Positions 1 through 7,487 of a DNA stretch of 64,000 nt are shown here, piece by piece. The notes below the pieces were generated by a model. It was not told the origin of the DNA. It did no database searches and was given only the letters and a program-made list of their open reading frames with translations. The position numbers and the translations under genes were made by a program. The stretch's first letter is position 1. Every line of letters begins with the position of its first letter. Source of the DNA: Gemmiger sp. An120 (GTDB lineage: Bacteria; Bacillota; Clostridia; Oscillospirales; Ruminococcaceae); NCBI RefSeq assembly GCF_002160955.1, contig NZ_NFLN01000004.1, positions 62,001 through 126,000 of the forward strand, written 5' to 3'.

Positions 1-581
1 TGGGCGGGTTTGGTCTTGTGCTCGCCGGAGCATTTCAGCCAGGGTACCAGCACCACATGCAGGAACATGCAGTTTTCCCGGCCCACCTCCCGGCTGATCT
101 GCCGGATGGCCTCCAGGAACGGCTGGCTCTCAATATCGCCGATGGTACCGCCGATCTCGGTAATGACCACGTCCGCCTGGGTATACTCCGCCAGCCCGTA
201 GACAAACCGCTTGATCTCCCCGGTCACATGGGGAATGATCTGGACGGTATGGCCCAGGTATTCCCCTGCCCGCTCCTTGTGCAGCACGTTCCAGTAAACC
301 CGGCCGCTGGTCAGGTTGGACAGCTTGTTCAGGTCCTCGTCAATAAACCGTTCGTAGTGTCCCAGATCCAGGTCGGTCTCCACACCGTCCTCGGTGACGA
401 ATACCTCCCCGTGCTGATACGGGCTCATGGTGCCCGGGTCCACGTTCACGTACGGGTCCAGTTTCTGGGCCGCCACCCGCAGCCCCCGCTGTTTCAGCAG
501 CCGCCCCAGGCTGGCCGCGCTGATGCCCTTGCCCAGACCGGAAACCACGCCGCCGGTCACGAATATATGTTTGCTTGCCAT
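1..581 (-). CDS. pyrG: CTP synthase, N-terminal part (runs off window)
   Basis: CTP synthase aminates UTP to CTP using glutamine and ATP, the last step of pyrimidine nucleotide synthesis. The reverse strand from position 581 reads [19 protein letters not shown], the family's characteristic synthase-domain start with its P-loop-like [10 protein letters not shown]. It is followed by [20 protein letters not shown] and the DLGHYER element, which belong to the nucleotide-binding amidoligase domain. About 193 codons are present. The glutaminase domain lies beyond the window edge. The ATG has a weak GGGGAACGG upstream. It follows its own promoter and a leader hairpin (separate entries), so it is probably a separate transcription unit from the membrane-protein gene upstream. 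Confidence 0.97.
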   Translation of the reverse strand, partial: MASKHIFVTGGVVSGLGKGISAASLGRLLKQRGLRVAAQKLDPYVNVDPGTMSPYQHGEVFVTEDGVETDLDLGHYERFIDEDLNKLSNLTSGRVYWNVLHKERAGEYLGHTVQIIPHVTGEIKRFVYGLAEYTQADVVITEIGGTIGDIESQPFLEAIRQISREVGRENCMFLHVVLVPWLKCSGEHKTKPA

Positions 582-602
582 CTGCCGTTCCCCCTGTTCC
601 TG

Positions 603-672
603 TTTTTGCGCAAAAACGAGAAAGGACGCCCATCCCCCGGCGCGAAGCCCGCGTCGGGAAATGGACGTCCTT
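603..672 (-). terminator. Leader hairpin upstream of pyrG: terminator or attenuator
   Basis: A 12-bp stem (arms 622-633 and 661-672, one G-U pair) is followed on the reverse strand by TTTCTCGTTTTTG. A second small palindrome sits at 603-616. The hairpin lies between the consensus promoter at 689-718 and the pyrG start at 581, inside the predicted pyrG leader. It could end read-through from the gene at 725-1819, or act as an attenuator. Bacillus pyrG is known to use leader attenuation with a GGGC transcript start; no such start is visible here. Confidence 0.7.
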
Positions 673-688
673 GTCCTAACAGCTTGCT

Positions 689-718
689 ATTATACCCCGC
701 CCACAGGCGGCTTGTCAA
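689..718 (-). promoter_or_regulatory. pyrG promoter, consensus sigma-A type
   Basis: The reverse strand has TTGACA (713-718), an 18-base spacer and TATAAT (689-694), both perfect hexamers. Transcription should start near 683-685, about 100 bases before the pyrG ATG, leaving room for the hairpin in the leader. Confidence 0.85.
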
Positions 719-724
719 GACAAA

Positions 725-1819
725 TCAGCCGAGCCGGACGGCTGCGCCGTAACGCAGCGTTTTGTATATGGTGGTGCCCATCTCCGCCAGGGTAATCAGG
801 ATCATCACCGCCAGCACCACCGTGGACACCGTATCCGCGTTCCAATAGGCCAGATACTCCCCGGCTTTGCTGGTACTGGTTGCCAGCGCCGCCTGCGCCT
901 CGGCCGAAAAGTTCGGGTTCCAGAAGGGCAGAACCTTCATCAGCAGGGCGCACAGCAGAATCTGGATGACGCCGCACAGAATATTGCTGATCATGACCAG
1001 CTTGCAGTAGCAGCCCATCACCATCTGCAAAATCTCGTCCGCCAGGGCGATAACCAGGCTGAGCACAAACACCGGCAGGATGGTCGGCCACTGCTCCAGA
1101 TTGAACAGCGGCACAAAGATGACCGCGCCCTCCTGCGGAAAAACGGCCGAAAAGAGCCAGGGCGCCGCAATCAGCAGTACGCAGAATACTACCATGAACA
1201 CGATGCCAACCGCGCTTTCTCCCCGGTTAATAATCGCCCGCTGATCCGGCACAGGTTCCAGAAAACGGGGCGTCCAGCGGGGTCGGGAGGGCTTCTGCCC
1301 GTCCGCCAGCTTTTCCACCGACCAGCTCTCCGCCTTTCTGGTCTCGATCTTCACCTTCTGCCATTCCATTACAATGAAAAGCAGGGTAACCGCGCCGAAC
1401 GCGGAGACGCAGCCGGCCAATGCGTTCACGATCCCGTTCCGCAACCCCGCAGCCACTGCCCGCAGAATCAGCAGGGCGGCATCCTGCCCCGCCGCGGCGG
1501 GCAGGCCGGTCAGGGCGCTTACCAGTGACAGAACCAGAACCGGCACCGCCACACAGAGCAGCACCACCCGGACAAACCACAGATAGCTTTCCAGGTATTC
1601 CGGCCCGATCAGGTACTGGCGGCCGCTGCGGTATTGCTCCGCAAACCGGGCCGGGTCCCCCAGTTGGGTCAGCACCGCTTCCATGGAGCCCTTGTCCGCG
1701 TACATATCCCCGATCAGTTCTTCCAGTTCCATGCGCACCTCTTCCCGCTGCGCTTTGGGCAGGCAGCGGGTTACCTGGTACACATACCGGTTCTGCAGAT
1801 CCTTCTCCTCCGTCGTCAT
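725..1819 (-). CDS. HAAS-type signalling membrane protein
   Basis: The 364-residue protein begins with a soluble helical domain of about 85 residues (MTTEEKDLQNRYVYQVTRCL, then a GDMYADKG...LGDPARFAEQY stretch). This is typical of the HAAS domain found beside PadR regulators. Six or more hydrophobic segments follow. The ATG at 1819 overlaps the stop of the PadR gene by 4 bases (ATGA), which argues for translational coupling and rules out the longer upstream start. In PadR/HAAS pairs the membrane protein is thought to sense or respond to membrane stress. Its exact role here is unknown. Confidence 0.8.
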   Translation of the reverse strand: MTTEEKDLQNRYVYQVTRCLPKAQREEVRMELEELIGDMYADKGSMEAVLTQLGDPARFAEQYRSGRQYLIGPEYLESYLWFVRVVLLCVAVPVLVLSLVSALTGLPAAAGQDAALLILRAVAAGLRNGIVNALAGCVSAFGAVTLLFIVMEWQKVKIETRKAESWSVEKLADGQKPSRPRWTPRFLEPVPDQRAIINRGESAVGIVFMVVFCVLLIAAPWLFSAVFPQEGAVIFVPLFNLEQWPTILPVFVLSLVIALADEILQMVMGCYCKLVMISNILCGVIQILLCALLMKVLPFWNPNFSAEAQAALATSTSKAGEYLAYWNADTVSTVVLAVMILITLAEMGTTIYKTLRYGAAVRLG

Positions 1820-2160
1820 GCGTCTTCCTCCCTCAACATACGCTCCATAGCGGCCGACAGGCTCTCCCACTGGGTTTTCAGCTGTTCATACACCTGGGTG
1901 CCATACTCGGTGCGCCGGTAATATTTGCGCGGTTTTGCGCCGCCGGTCTCCCACTGGCTTTCCAGAAGTCCCTGCCCCTCCAGCCGGCGCAGCAGCGGGT
2001 ACAGGGTGTTGGGATCCATGGCGATCCCCTTTTCTTCCAGGCTCTGCACCAGCGCGTAACCGTATTTCGGTTCCTTCATCTGGCTGAGCACACTGATGGT
2101 CAACGTGCCCCGCCGCAGTTCCAGCAGCAGGGCAGACAACAGATCTTTTTCCTCCCCCAT
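1816..2160 (-). CDS. PadR-family transcriptional regulator
   Basis: The 114-residue protein has a PadR-type winged helix. Typical elements are GTLTISVLSQMKEPKYGYAL in the recognition region, the MDPNTLYPLLRRLE wing segment and a YRRTEYG strand, followed by a dimerisation helix. PadR proteins repress their own operon and adjacent membrane-protein genes. I chose the ATG at 2160 because AGGAGG lies 8 bases upstream; the GTG at 2169 would overlap that ribosome site. It forms an operon with the overlapping HAAS-type gene and has a palindrome in its promoter, consistent with autorepression. Confidence 0.9.
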   Translation of the reverse strand: MGEEKDLLSALLLELRRGTLTISVLSQMKEPKYGYALVQSLEEKGIAMDPNTLYPLLRRLEGQGLLESQWETGGAKPRKYYRRTEYGTQVYEQLKTQWESLSAAMERMLREEDA

Positions 2161-2180
2161 CGGCGTCACCTCCTGTTTGC

Positions 2181-2210
2181 ATTATACTGTGTGCTGCACA
2201 GTATTGTCAA
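2181..2210 (-). promoter_or_regulatory. padR promoter with palindromic operator in the spacer
   Basis: On the reverse strand TTGACA (2205-2210) is separated by 18 bases from TATAAT (2181-2186). Positions 2184-2204 form a palindrome with 8-base arms (ATACTGTG and CACAGTAT) around 5 central bases. It fills the spacer and overlaps the -10 box. PadR-family operators are often of the ATACT...AGTAT kind, so this is the likely autorepression site. Confidence 0.85.
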
Positions 2211-2240
2211 TACAAAAATATTTGTTTTTGGTTTTAGCGC

Positions 2241-2274
2241 AAAAAAATCCCGGACGCCTAAGCATCCGGGATTC
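2241..2274 (-). terminator. Terminator of tRNA-Leu(GAG)
   Basis: An 11-bp stem (arms 2247-2257 and 2262-2272, one G-U pair) is followed on the reverse strand by a run of seven T. It starts immediately after the tRNA CCA end. Confidence 0.9.
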
Positions 2275-2358
2275 TGGTGCGGAAGATGGGACTTGAACCC
2301 ACACGTCATGGACACACGCACCTCAAACGTGCCTGTCTGCCGATTCCAGCACTTCCGC
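2275..2358 (-). tRNA. tRNA-Leu (anticodon GAG)
   Basis: The reverse strand folds as a class II tRNA. It has acceptor GCGGAAG pairing with CTTCCGC, an anticodon stem CACGT/GCGTG with loop TTGAGGT (anticodon GAG), a variable arm, and a T-arm with GGGTTCAAGTCCC. CCA is encoded at 2275-2277. It is a monocistronic gene with its own promoter and terminator. Confidence 0.97.
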
Positions 2359-2390
2359 ATATAGGCAGCAGGCAAGCTGCTGCAAGGGAT

Positions 2391-2420
2391 ATTTTAGCAC
2401 AAAACGCCCGCCCGCGTCAA
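2391..2420 (-). promoter_or_regulatory. Promoter of tRNA-Leu(GAG)
   Basis: TTGACG (2415-2420) and TAAAAT (2391-2396) are 18 bases apart on the reverse strand. The -35 box overlaps the stop codon of rmuC. Confidence 0.75.
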
Positions 2421-3709
2421 GTGTTTTGTTGGCCGGGAACGCCGCCCGGCAGCAGGGTCACCGGTTCGTCACCGGTGTCCAGCTTGTCCAGCGCCTCCAG
2501 ACGGCGCTGCATCTGACGGGTGCGCACCCCCACCAGGTTTTCCAGTTCCCGGCTGGCCTGGTCCAGGCGGACCTGGGTCTGGGCCAGGGCCTGCCCGAAG
2601 CGTGCGAACTCTCCTTTTACGCCGCCCAGCACCTGCCAGACCTCCCCCGAGCGCTTCTGGATCGCCAGGGTGCGGAAGCCCATCTGCAGACTGTTCAGCA
2701 GCGCCGCCATGGTGGTGGGGCCGGCGGCCACCACCTTGTATTCCCGCTGCAGCCGCTCGGTAATGCCCCGGCGCACCGCCTCAGCGTACAGCCCTTCCAC
2801 CGGCAGGAACATCACTCCAAAATCGGTGGTGTGGGGCGGGGCCAGGTACTTGTCGTGGATGTCCTTGGCAAAGGCGCGCAGCCGCTTGTCCAGCTCCTTG
2901 GCAGCGCTCTCCACGGCGACCGGATCGGCGGCGTCGTAGGCCGCCAGCAGGGCGTTGTAGGCGTCCAGCGGGAATTTCGCGTCAATGGGCATCCAGACGG
3001 TGTTTTCCCCGTCCCCGGGCAGGCGCAGGGCGTACTCCACCCGCTCGCTGCTGCCGGGTACAGTGGCCACGTTGGCCTCGTACTGGGCCGGGGCCAGCAG
3101 CTGCTCCAGAATCGCGCCCAGCTGCACCTCGCCCAGAATGCCCCGGGTCTTCACGTTGCTCAGCACCTTTTTCAGATCGCCCACGCCGGCGGCCAGGGTC
3201 TGCATCTCACCCAGCCCCTTGTACACCGCTTCCAGACGGCTGCTTACCAGCTCAAAGCTCTGGCGCAGCTTGTCGTCCAGGGTCTTTTGCAGTTTCTCAT
3301 CCACCGTCTGGCGCATCTGGGCCAGCTGCTGGTTGTTGTCCGCCTGCAGGCTGGCCAGCCGCTGCTCCACCGTCTGGCGGATATTCTCCAGCTTCTGCTC
3401 GCTCTGCAGGCCGGTGCCTTTCAGCTGCTCGTTCACCAGCAGCAGCTGGTCGGTCACGGTGCGCTGCAGGGTATTCTGCTGCTGGGCCAGATGCTGCAGC
3501 CCTTCCCGCAGGTGGCTGTCCTGGGTCTGGGCGGCCCGGCTCTGGGCTTCGGCCAGTTCCCGGCGGGTCTGGCGCAGCTCCGCCAGCAGATCCTGCCGCA
3601 CCTTTTCCAGATCCTCCCCCTGCAATCCGCCGCTGCTGCGGCTGCGCAGCAGCGCCGCCAGCGAAAACGCACAGGCCAGCAGGGCGGCCACCATCGTCAC
3701 AATTTCCAT
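2417..3709 (-). CDS. rmuC: DNA recombination protein RmuC
   Basis: RmuC proteins are membrane-anchored, nuclease-fold proteins that limit recombination at inverted repeats. The 430-residue product starts with one hydrophobic helix (MEIVTMVAALLACAFSLAAL). A coiled coil rich in Gln, Arg and Glu follows over roughly residues 25-170. The conserved C-terminal domain contains GILGEVQLGAILEQLL, PIDAKFPLDAYNALL, DFGVMFLPVEGLYAEA and GPTTMAALLNSLQMGF, all typical of the family. The ATG at 3709 has AAGGAG just upstream. An in-frame start further upstream at 3790 would lie over the promoter. Confidence 0.95.
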   Translation of the reverse strand: MEIVTMVAALLACAFSLAALLRSRSSGGLQGEDLEKVRQDLLAELRQTRRELAEAQSRAAQTQDSHLREGLQHLAQQQNTLQRTVTDQLLLVNEQLKGTGLQSEQKLENIRQTVEQRLASLQADNNQQLAQMRQTVDEKLQKTLDDKLRQSFELVSSRLEAVYKGLGEMQTLAAGVGDLKKVLSNVKTRGILGEVQLGAILEQLLAPAQYEANVATVPGSSERVEYALRLPGDGENTVWMPIDAKFPLDAYNALLAAYDAADPVAVESAAKELDKRLRAFAKDIHDKYLAPPHTTDFGVMFLPVEGLYAEAVRRGITERLQREYKVVAAGPTTMAALLNSLQMGFRTLAIQKRSGEVWQVLGGVKGEFARFGQALAQTQVRLDQASRELENLVGVRTRQMQRRLEALDKLDTGDEPVTLLPGGVPGQQNT

Positions 3710-3761
3710 CTTTTTCTCCTTATTCCACCGGGATAACCCGGACACTTGCGTCATAGCTATA

Positions 3762-3790
3762 AGTATAAAAGCTTTGGCAAGCCAAATCAA
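3762..3790 (-). promoter_or_regulatory. rmuC promoter
   Basis: TTGATT (3785-3790), a 17-base spacer and TATACT (3762-3767) lie on the reverse strand, about 50 bases before the rmuC ATG. The region is shared with the divergent deacetylase gene, for which I cannot define a clear promoter. Confidence 0.65.
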
Positions 3791-3808
3791 GAAAAAGAGG
3801 CGAGAGAG

Positions 3809-4609
3809 ATGCAGCTGACCTTACGCACCCGCCGGCTGCTGGCGGGCGGACTTCTGGCACTGGCCTGCGCCGCCGCTGCCCTGCGGCTGACAGGTCCGGG
3901 CGCGGTCTGCCGGGCGGGCGATCTGACCGACATACCGGATGATACGGGCTTTCTGCCCCGGGCCCAGGCCGCGGAAGCGGATGGGCAGAAATGGGTGGCG
4001 CTGACCTTCGACGACGGTCCCAGCCGCAATACAGAGCCCATTCTGGACATACTGGCTGAACAGCAGGTGCCCGCCACCTTTTTTGTGGTAACCGCCGAAA
4101 ACAACGAAAAGTGGCTGCCCATGCTGGAACGCATCCAGGCGGACGGGCATCAGATCGGGCTGCACAGCTGTACCCACGAATACAGCAAGGTATACAGCAG
4201 CACCACCGATTTCTGGGCGGACATCAAGGCGCTGAAAGAAAAGCTGGCCCCCTATGTACCCGATCCGGAGGCATTGACCTGGCTGCGGTTTATCGGCGGC
4301 AGCACCAACACGGTCAGCCACCGGTACGGCGGCAGCCAGATCATGACCCGCCTCAAGGAGCAGGCGGAAGAGCGGGGGTACCATTCCATCGACTGGAATG
4401 TAAGCGCCGAGGATGCGGCCGGCGGGCACCCGGATGCCCAGACCATCCTGCGCAACATTGTAAAGGATGCCAAAGACCGGAACGTGTGCGTAGTGCTCAT
4501 GCACGACACCAAAGCTACCGATACCACCGTAGAGGCCCTGCCGGACATTATCAGCTGGTTCAAGGAAAACGGGTACCAGTTCTGCACGGTGGCGGATCTG
4601 CCGCAATAA
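3809..4609 (+). CDS. Polysaccharide deacetylase (NodB homology), exported
   Basis: This 266-residue carbohydrate esterase 4 enzyme probably removes N- or O-acetyl groups from peptidoglycan or a surface glycan. An N-terminal signal or anchor segment (RRLLAGGLLALACAAAALRL) is followed by the NodB domain. TFDDGP is at residues 66-71, with the catalytic and metal aspartates. GLHSCTHEY carries the HxxxH metal ligands, and a DWNVSAEDA motif and the late VLMHDT histidine follow. The usual RPPGG motif reads LRFIGGS, a divergence in the active-site loop. AAAGAGGCGAG precedes the ATG at 3809. A terminator follows directly, so it is monocistronic. Confidence 0.92.
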   Translation: MQLTLRTRRLLAGGLLALACAAAALRLTGPGAVCRAGDLTDIPDDTGFLPRAQAAEADGQKWVALTFDDGPSRNTEPILDILAEQQVPATFFVVTAENNEKWLPMLERIQADGHQIGLHSCTHEYSKVYSSTTDFWADIKALKEKLAPYVPDPEALTWLRFIGGSTNTVSHRYGGSQIMTRLKEQAEERGYHSIDWNVSAEDAAGGHPDAQTILRNIVKDAKDRNVCVVLMHDTKATDTTVEALPDIISWFKENGYQFCTVADLPQ

Positions 4610-4615
4610 TATACC

Positions 4616-4645
4616 GCCGCTTCGCGCCGCCGGAGCGGCTTTTTT
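4616..4645 (+). terminator. Terminator after the deacetylase gene
   Basis: GCCGCT (4616-4621) pairs with AGCGGC (4634-4639), followed by six T. Confidence 0.8.
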
Positions 4646-4709
4646 GTGCGGTTCGGCGGATTTTCGGGGGAATATTTGTAAACTTTTCCGGAACAACCGC
4701 CCCGGCGAA

Positions 4710-4738
4710 TTGTAAAATCCACAGGAATGGTGTATGAT
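4710..4738 (+). promoter_or_regulatory. Promoter of the DUF5685-like operon
   Basis: TTGTAA (4710-4715), a 17-base spacer and an extended TGTATGAT -10 (TATGAT 4733-4738), about 35 bases before the first gene. Confidence 0.7.
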
Positions 4739-4775
4739 ACAAGCATGCGAACGCCGGAAAGGGGGAAACTATGGG

Positions 4776-5642
4776 ATGTTTGGCTATGTGACCCCCTGCA
4801 AACCGGAGCTTCGCATCCGGGAGTGGGAAAGCTACCGGGCCACCTACTGCGGCCTGTGCGGGCAGCTGGGCCGGGAGTACGGTTTTGTTTCCCGGATGTT
4901 CCTCAACTACGACCTGGTGCTGGTAGCCCTGATGGCGGACAGCCTGGCCGGTGAGATGGGCGGTGTATGTCGCTGCCGGTGCATTGCCAGCCCGGTACGC
5001 CGGCACTGCATTCTGCAGACCACCGGCGGGCTTCGGCTGGCGGCGGCCGCGATGGTGCTGCTGTGCTGGTACAAGCTGGAGGACGACCGCACCGATGAGC
5101 GCGGTCCCCGGGCGCTGGCCGCTAGCGGGCTTCGCCTGCTGCTGCGGGGTGCCTGGCGCAAAGCCGCCGCCGCGTACCCGGATCTGGACGCGGAACTGGC
5201 CGCCCAGACCCGGGCCCAGCAGGAGCTGGAAGCCGCCCGGGCCAAAAGCCCCGATCAGGCCGCCGAGCCCACCGGCCGGATGTGCGCCGCGATCCTGGGC
5301 CGCTGTGCCCCCTCCCCCGCCGACCGGCCTGCGCTGGAACGGTTGGGGCTGTTTCTGGGCAAGATCCTGTACTGGCTGGACGCCGCCGAAGACCTGGAAG
5401 CCGACCGGCAGCGGGGCCGCTACAACGTGTTTTTGCTGCAGGGCATGAGCCGGGAACAGGCCATCGCCCGGGCACAGGAACTCTGCCGGATGGCGGCGGG
5501 TGAGATCGCTTTGTGCTACAACCTGCTGCCCTGGCAGCACAGCAAGACCATACTGGACAATATTATCTTCCTGGGGCTGGCCCAGAGCATCAGCCGGGCG
5601 GGCAAACCGTCCGGCGCCCGCAGCCGGCACCCTGAACCATAA
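4776..5642 (+). CDS. DUF5685-like protein of unknown function
   Basis: The 288-residue protein begins MFGYVTPCKPELRIREWE followed by YRATYCGLCGQLG, which is typical of the DUF5685 family of Firmicutes. Cysteines cluster at the N-terminus (CGLC, then CRCRC and a further C), suggesting a metal or redox site; this is inference. The rest is mainly helical with an Ala/Arg-rich middle and no clear signal peptide. I chose the ATG at 4776, where the family start MFGY lies, over upstream codons. It is 12 bases before a J-domain gene, and the pair recurs in this bacterial group. No reaction is known for the family. Confidence 0.8.
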   Translation: MFGYVTPCKPELRIREWESYRATYCGLCGQLGREYGFVSRMFLNYDLVLVALMADSLAGEMGGVCRCRCIASPVRRHCILQTTGGLRLAAAAMVLLCWYKLEDDRTDERGPRALAASGLRLLLRGAWRKAAAAYPDLDAELAAQTRAQQELEAARAKSPDQAAEPTGRMCAAILGRCAPSPADRPALERLGLFLGKILYWLDAAEDLEADRQRGRYNVFLLQGMSREQAIARAQELCRMAAGEIALCYNLLPWQHSKTILDNIIFLGLAQSISRAGKPSGARSRHPEP

Positions 5643-5654
5643 GGAGGCGTTTCA

Positions 5655-6263
5655 ATGGACCCGTATCAGATCCTGGGGATCGCGCCCGGCGCGTCCGAAG
5701 AAGAGGTGCGGGCCGCTTACCGGCGGCTGGCACAGACCTACAACCCCGATAACTACGAGGCTGGCCCTCTGCAGGACCAGGCCCGGGAAAAGATGCAGCA
5801 GATCGATGCAGCGTTTGACGCTATCATGGGTCAGCTGCGCACCGGCCGTGCCGCCGGCAGCGAACCGGGCGGCACCACAAGCGGCCCCACCGGATATCCC
5901 CAGATCCGGGCGATGATCAGTGAAGGCCGGGCGGATGACGCGCTGACCGCGCTGCAGCAGATTCCCAACGGGCAGGCCAGCGCCGAGTGGAATTTCCTGA
6001 TGGGCAGCGCCTACTATTATAAGGGATGGCTGGGTGAGGCACAGGCCTATTTTGAGCAGGCCTGCCGCATGGCGCCCTCCAACCGGGAATACGCCGCCGC
6101 TTACCGCAATCTGAAAAACAGCGCGGGCGGCCAGATGCATGGCAATCCCTACAACGCCCCCTATGGGATGCCCCAGGGTGGGGCTGTCGGGTGCAGCTGC
6201 TGCGATATGTGCATGGCCATGATGTGCATGGATATGTGCTGCGGCTGCGGGCGGGGCTGCTGA
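5655..6263 (+). CDS. Degenerate J-domain protein with Cys-rich C-terminus
   Basis: The 202-residue protein starts with a J domain (MDPYQILGIAPGASEEEVR, AAYRRLAQTYNPDNYEAGP). The invariant HPD of DnaJ, needed to stimulate DnaK ATPase, reads NPD here. A TPR-like segment follows (about residues 85-155, with SAEWNFLMGSAYYYKGWLGE). A Gly/Pro/Asn-rich linker leads to a tail with nine cysteines among the last 25 residues, interspersed with methionines. Such tails can bind metal or be lipid-modified, but that is inference. AAGGAGG precedes the ATG. It lies between the DUF5685-like gene and a membrane-protein gene, with which it overlaps or nearly abuts, so the three are co-expressed. Confidence 0.85.
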   Translation: MDPYQILGIAPGASEEEVRAAYRRLAQTYNPDNYEAGPLQDQAREKMQQIDAAFDAIMGQLRTGRAAGSEPGGTTSGPTGYPQIRAMISEGRADDALTALQQIPNGQASAEWNFLMGSAYYYKGWLGEAQAYFEQACRMAPSNREYAAAYRNLKNSAGGQMHGNPYNAPYGMPQGGAVGCSCCDMCMAMMCMDMCCGCGRGC

Positions 6264-6264
6264 G

Positions 6265-6810
6265 ATGCGCCGTCAAACAGGAAGCTGGCGGGTAGCATTC
6301 TGCGGCATCATGGCCGGGCTTTGCGTGGCGGTGATGCTTTGCGGCAGTGTGCTGCCGCTGGCTACCTTTTGTGCGCCGGCGCTGGGCGGTATTCTGCTGG
6401 TGCCGGTTCTGATCGAGTGCGGCGCCAAGGCCGCCTGGCTGACCTGGCTGGCTGTGTCGCTGATCTGCGCTTTGACGGTGCCGGATCTGGAGCTGGCGTT
6501 TGCCTTTATTTTTTTGCTTGGCTATTATCCCCTTTTGAAGGTGCGGCTGGATCGTATCCGGCCCGCCGCCCTTCGCTGGGGGGTAAAGCTGACGGTATGG
6601 AACGGGGCGATTGCCGCCATGTACGGCACGCTCACGCTCGTATTCCGTCTGGAATATATTATAGAAGAACTGCGCACGTACCAGTCCTGGATGCTGCCTT
6701 TGCTGCTGGTGCTTGGAAATCTGACTCTTTGGATCTATGACCGGGCACTGATCAACATAACGCGGGTCTATCTGGTGCGCATCCGTCCCCTGCTGCCCAA
6801 GCGGCGGTAA
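6265..6810 (+). CDS. Small polytopic membrane protein of unknown function
   Basis: The 181-residue protein has about five hydrophobic segments (for example IMAGLCVAVMLCGSVLPLAT, WLTWLAVSLICALTVP and LAFAFIFLLGYYPLL) and a basic C-terminus ending KRR. The ATG is one base after the stop of the J-domain gene. The layout resembles small ECF-type or YybS-like membrane proteins, but I do not recognise a specific family. Its tight linkage suggests it works with the DUF5685-like and J-domain proteins. Confidence 0.75.
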   Translation: MRRQTGSWRVAFCGIMAGLCVAVMLCGSVLPLATFCAPALGGILLVPVLIECGAKAAWLTWLAVSLICALTVPDLELAFAFIFLLGYYPLLKVRLDRIRPAALRWGVKLTVWNGAIAAMYGTLTLVFRLEYIIEELRTYQSWMLPLLLVLGNLTLWIYDRALINITRVYLVRIRPLLPKRR

Positions 6811-6861
6811 GGCGGGCGCGCGGGTATTACGCGAAAGGAGGCGGGGCCGATCCGCAGATAT

Positions 6862-7020
6862 AGGAAAGCGCCGGGCCATGCGGCAGACAGGCCGTAAGGG
6901 TGACGAGGTGAGGGTTTATCGAAAGATTCGGCGGGTGACCCTCTGGCTGTGGACCGCACAGTCATCAGCAGCGGAGCAAAACCCGGCAGTAATGCCGGAA
7001 CAGAGAACGCTGCCAACAAG
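6862..7020 (+). ncRNA. glmS ribozyme/riboswitch (glucosamine-6-phosphate sensing)
   Basis: The sequence matches the glmS ribozyme core. AAAGCGCC (6865-6872) gives the cleavage site between A6867 and G6868. GACGAGGTGAGGGTTTATCG and then GATTCGGCGGGTGACCC with CTGGCTG form the conserved double pseudoknot. P3 is CTGTG...CACAG, P4 is GCAGCG (6968-6973) with CGCTGC (7008-7013), and P4.1 is CCGGCAGTAATGCCGG. Glucosamine-6-phosphate is the cofactor for self-cleavage, which destabilises the downstream mRNA and so feeds back on GlmS. All core elements look intact. Confidence 0.95.
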
Positions 7021-7487
7021 TTGTATCGCAGAGTATCAGCCGGGCCAAATCGGCCCGCTGGCAGGCAAACAGCGCAATCTGCGCCCCGGGCACCAAGCGG
7101 CCCGGTGTGCCCCTGCAATGCGGCAAACGGTTCTGCTTATATAAAATAGTTTGGCCGGTTGCTTATGCCGGCCGGGCCGCCGCGGCGAACTGCGCGGCAG
7201 CCCTGGTTTGCTGTGTGCGTATCAGCGGCAAACCGTATATACGAACGGCGCATCCCCGCAGATAGAGGGCGGGATGCCGCCGTAATACCGTATGGCCGGA
7301 AACCGGTGAAAGCATTGCCTTTCCACGGACCGGAGGACCGGAGCGCGGGGCAAGGGAGCCCATTCCGCACGCGGTGCGGCGCGCCCCCTGGTTTTTGTGC
7401 GCTAAAATCAACCTTGGGCGGATAAAACGCCCCGGGCTTGGTTTTGTGCGGCCGTTTTCGGCCCCAGCCAAGGGAGAACAAGAGAAT
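7021..7487 (+). other. Long structured leader between glmS ribozyme and glmS
   Basis: About 470 bases carry no recognisable gene. They are rich in potential stems: GGGCC...GGCCC near 7041-7056, CCGGGCACC...GGCCCGG near 7085-7105, GCATCCC...GGGATGC at 7250-7277, and GGCCGTTTTCGGCC just before the ribosome site. The last is enclosed by CTTGG/CCAAG pairing, whose CCAAG overlaps the AAGGGAG ribosome-binding site. Ribozyme-to-gene spacing in relatives is usually around 100 bases or less. I see no known riboswitch, RNase P, SRP or 6S signature here. Confidence 0.5.

Noticed and set aside
2426-3736. 436-codon forward frame antisense to rmuC
   Set aside because: No ribosome site or domain; the reverse strand encodes recognisable RmuC.
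7159-7425. Possible 88-residue protein inside the long glmS leader
   Set aside because: No ribosome site, no hydrophobic or domain pattern, and the DNA is better explained by RNA stems.
7021-7487. RNase P RNA, SRP RNA or 6S RNA in the glmS leader
   Set aside because: None of the conserved cores of these RNAs could be found.
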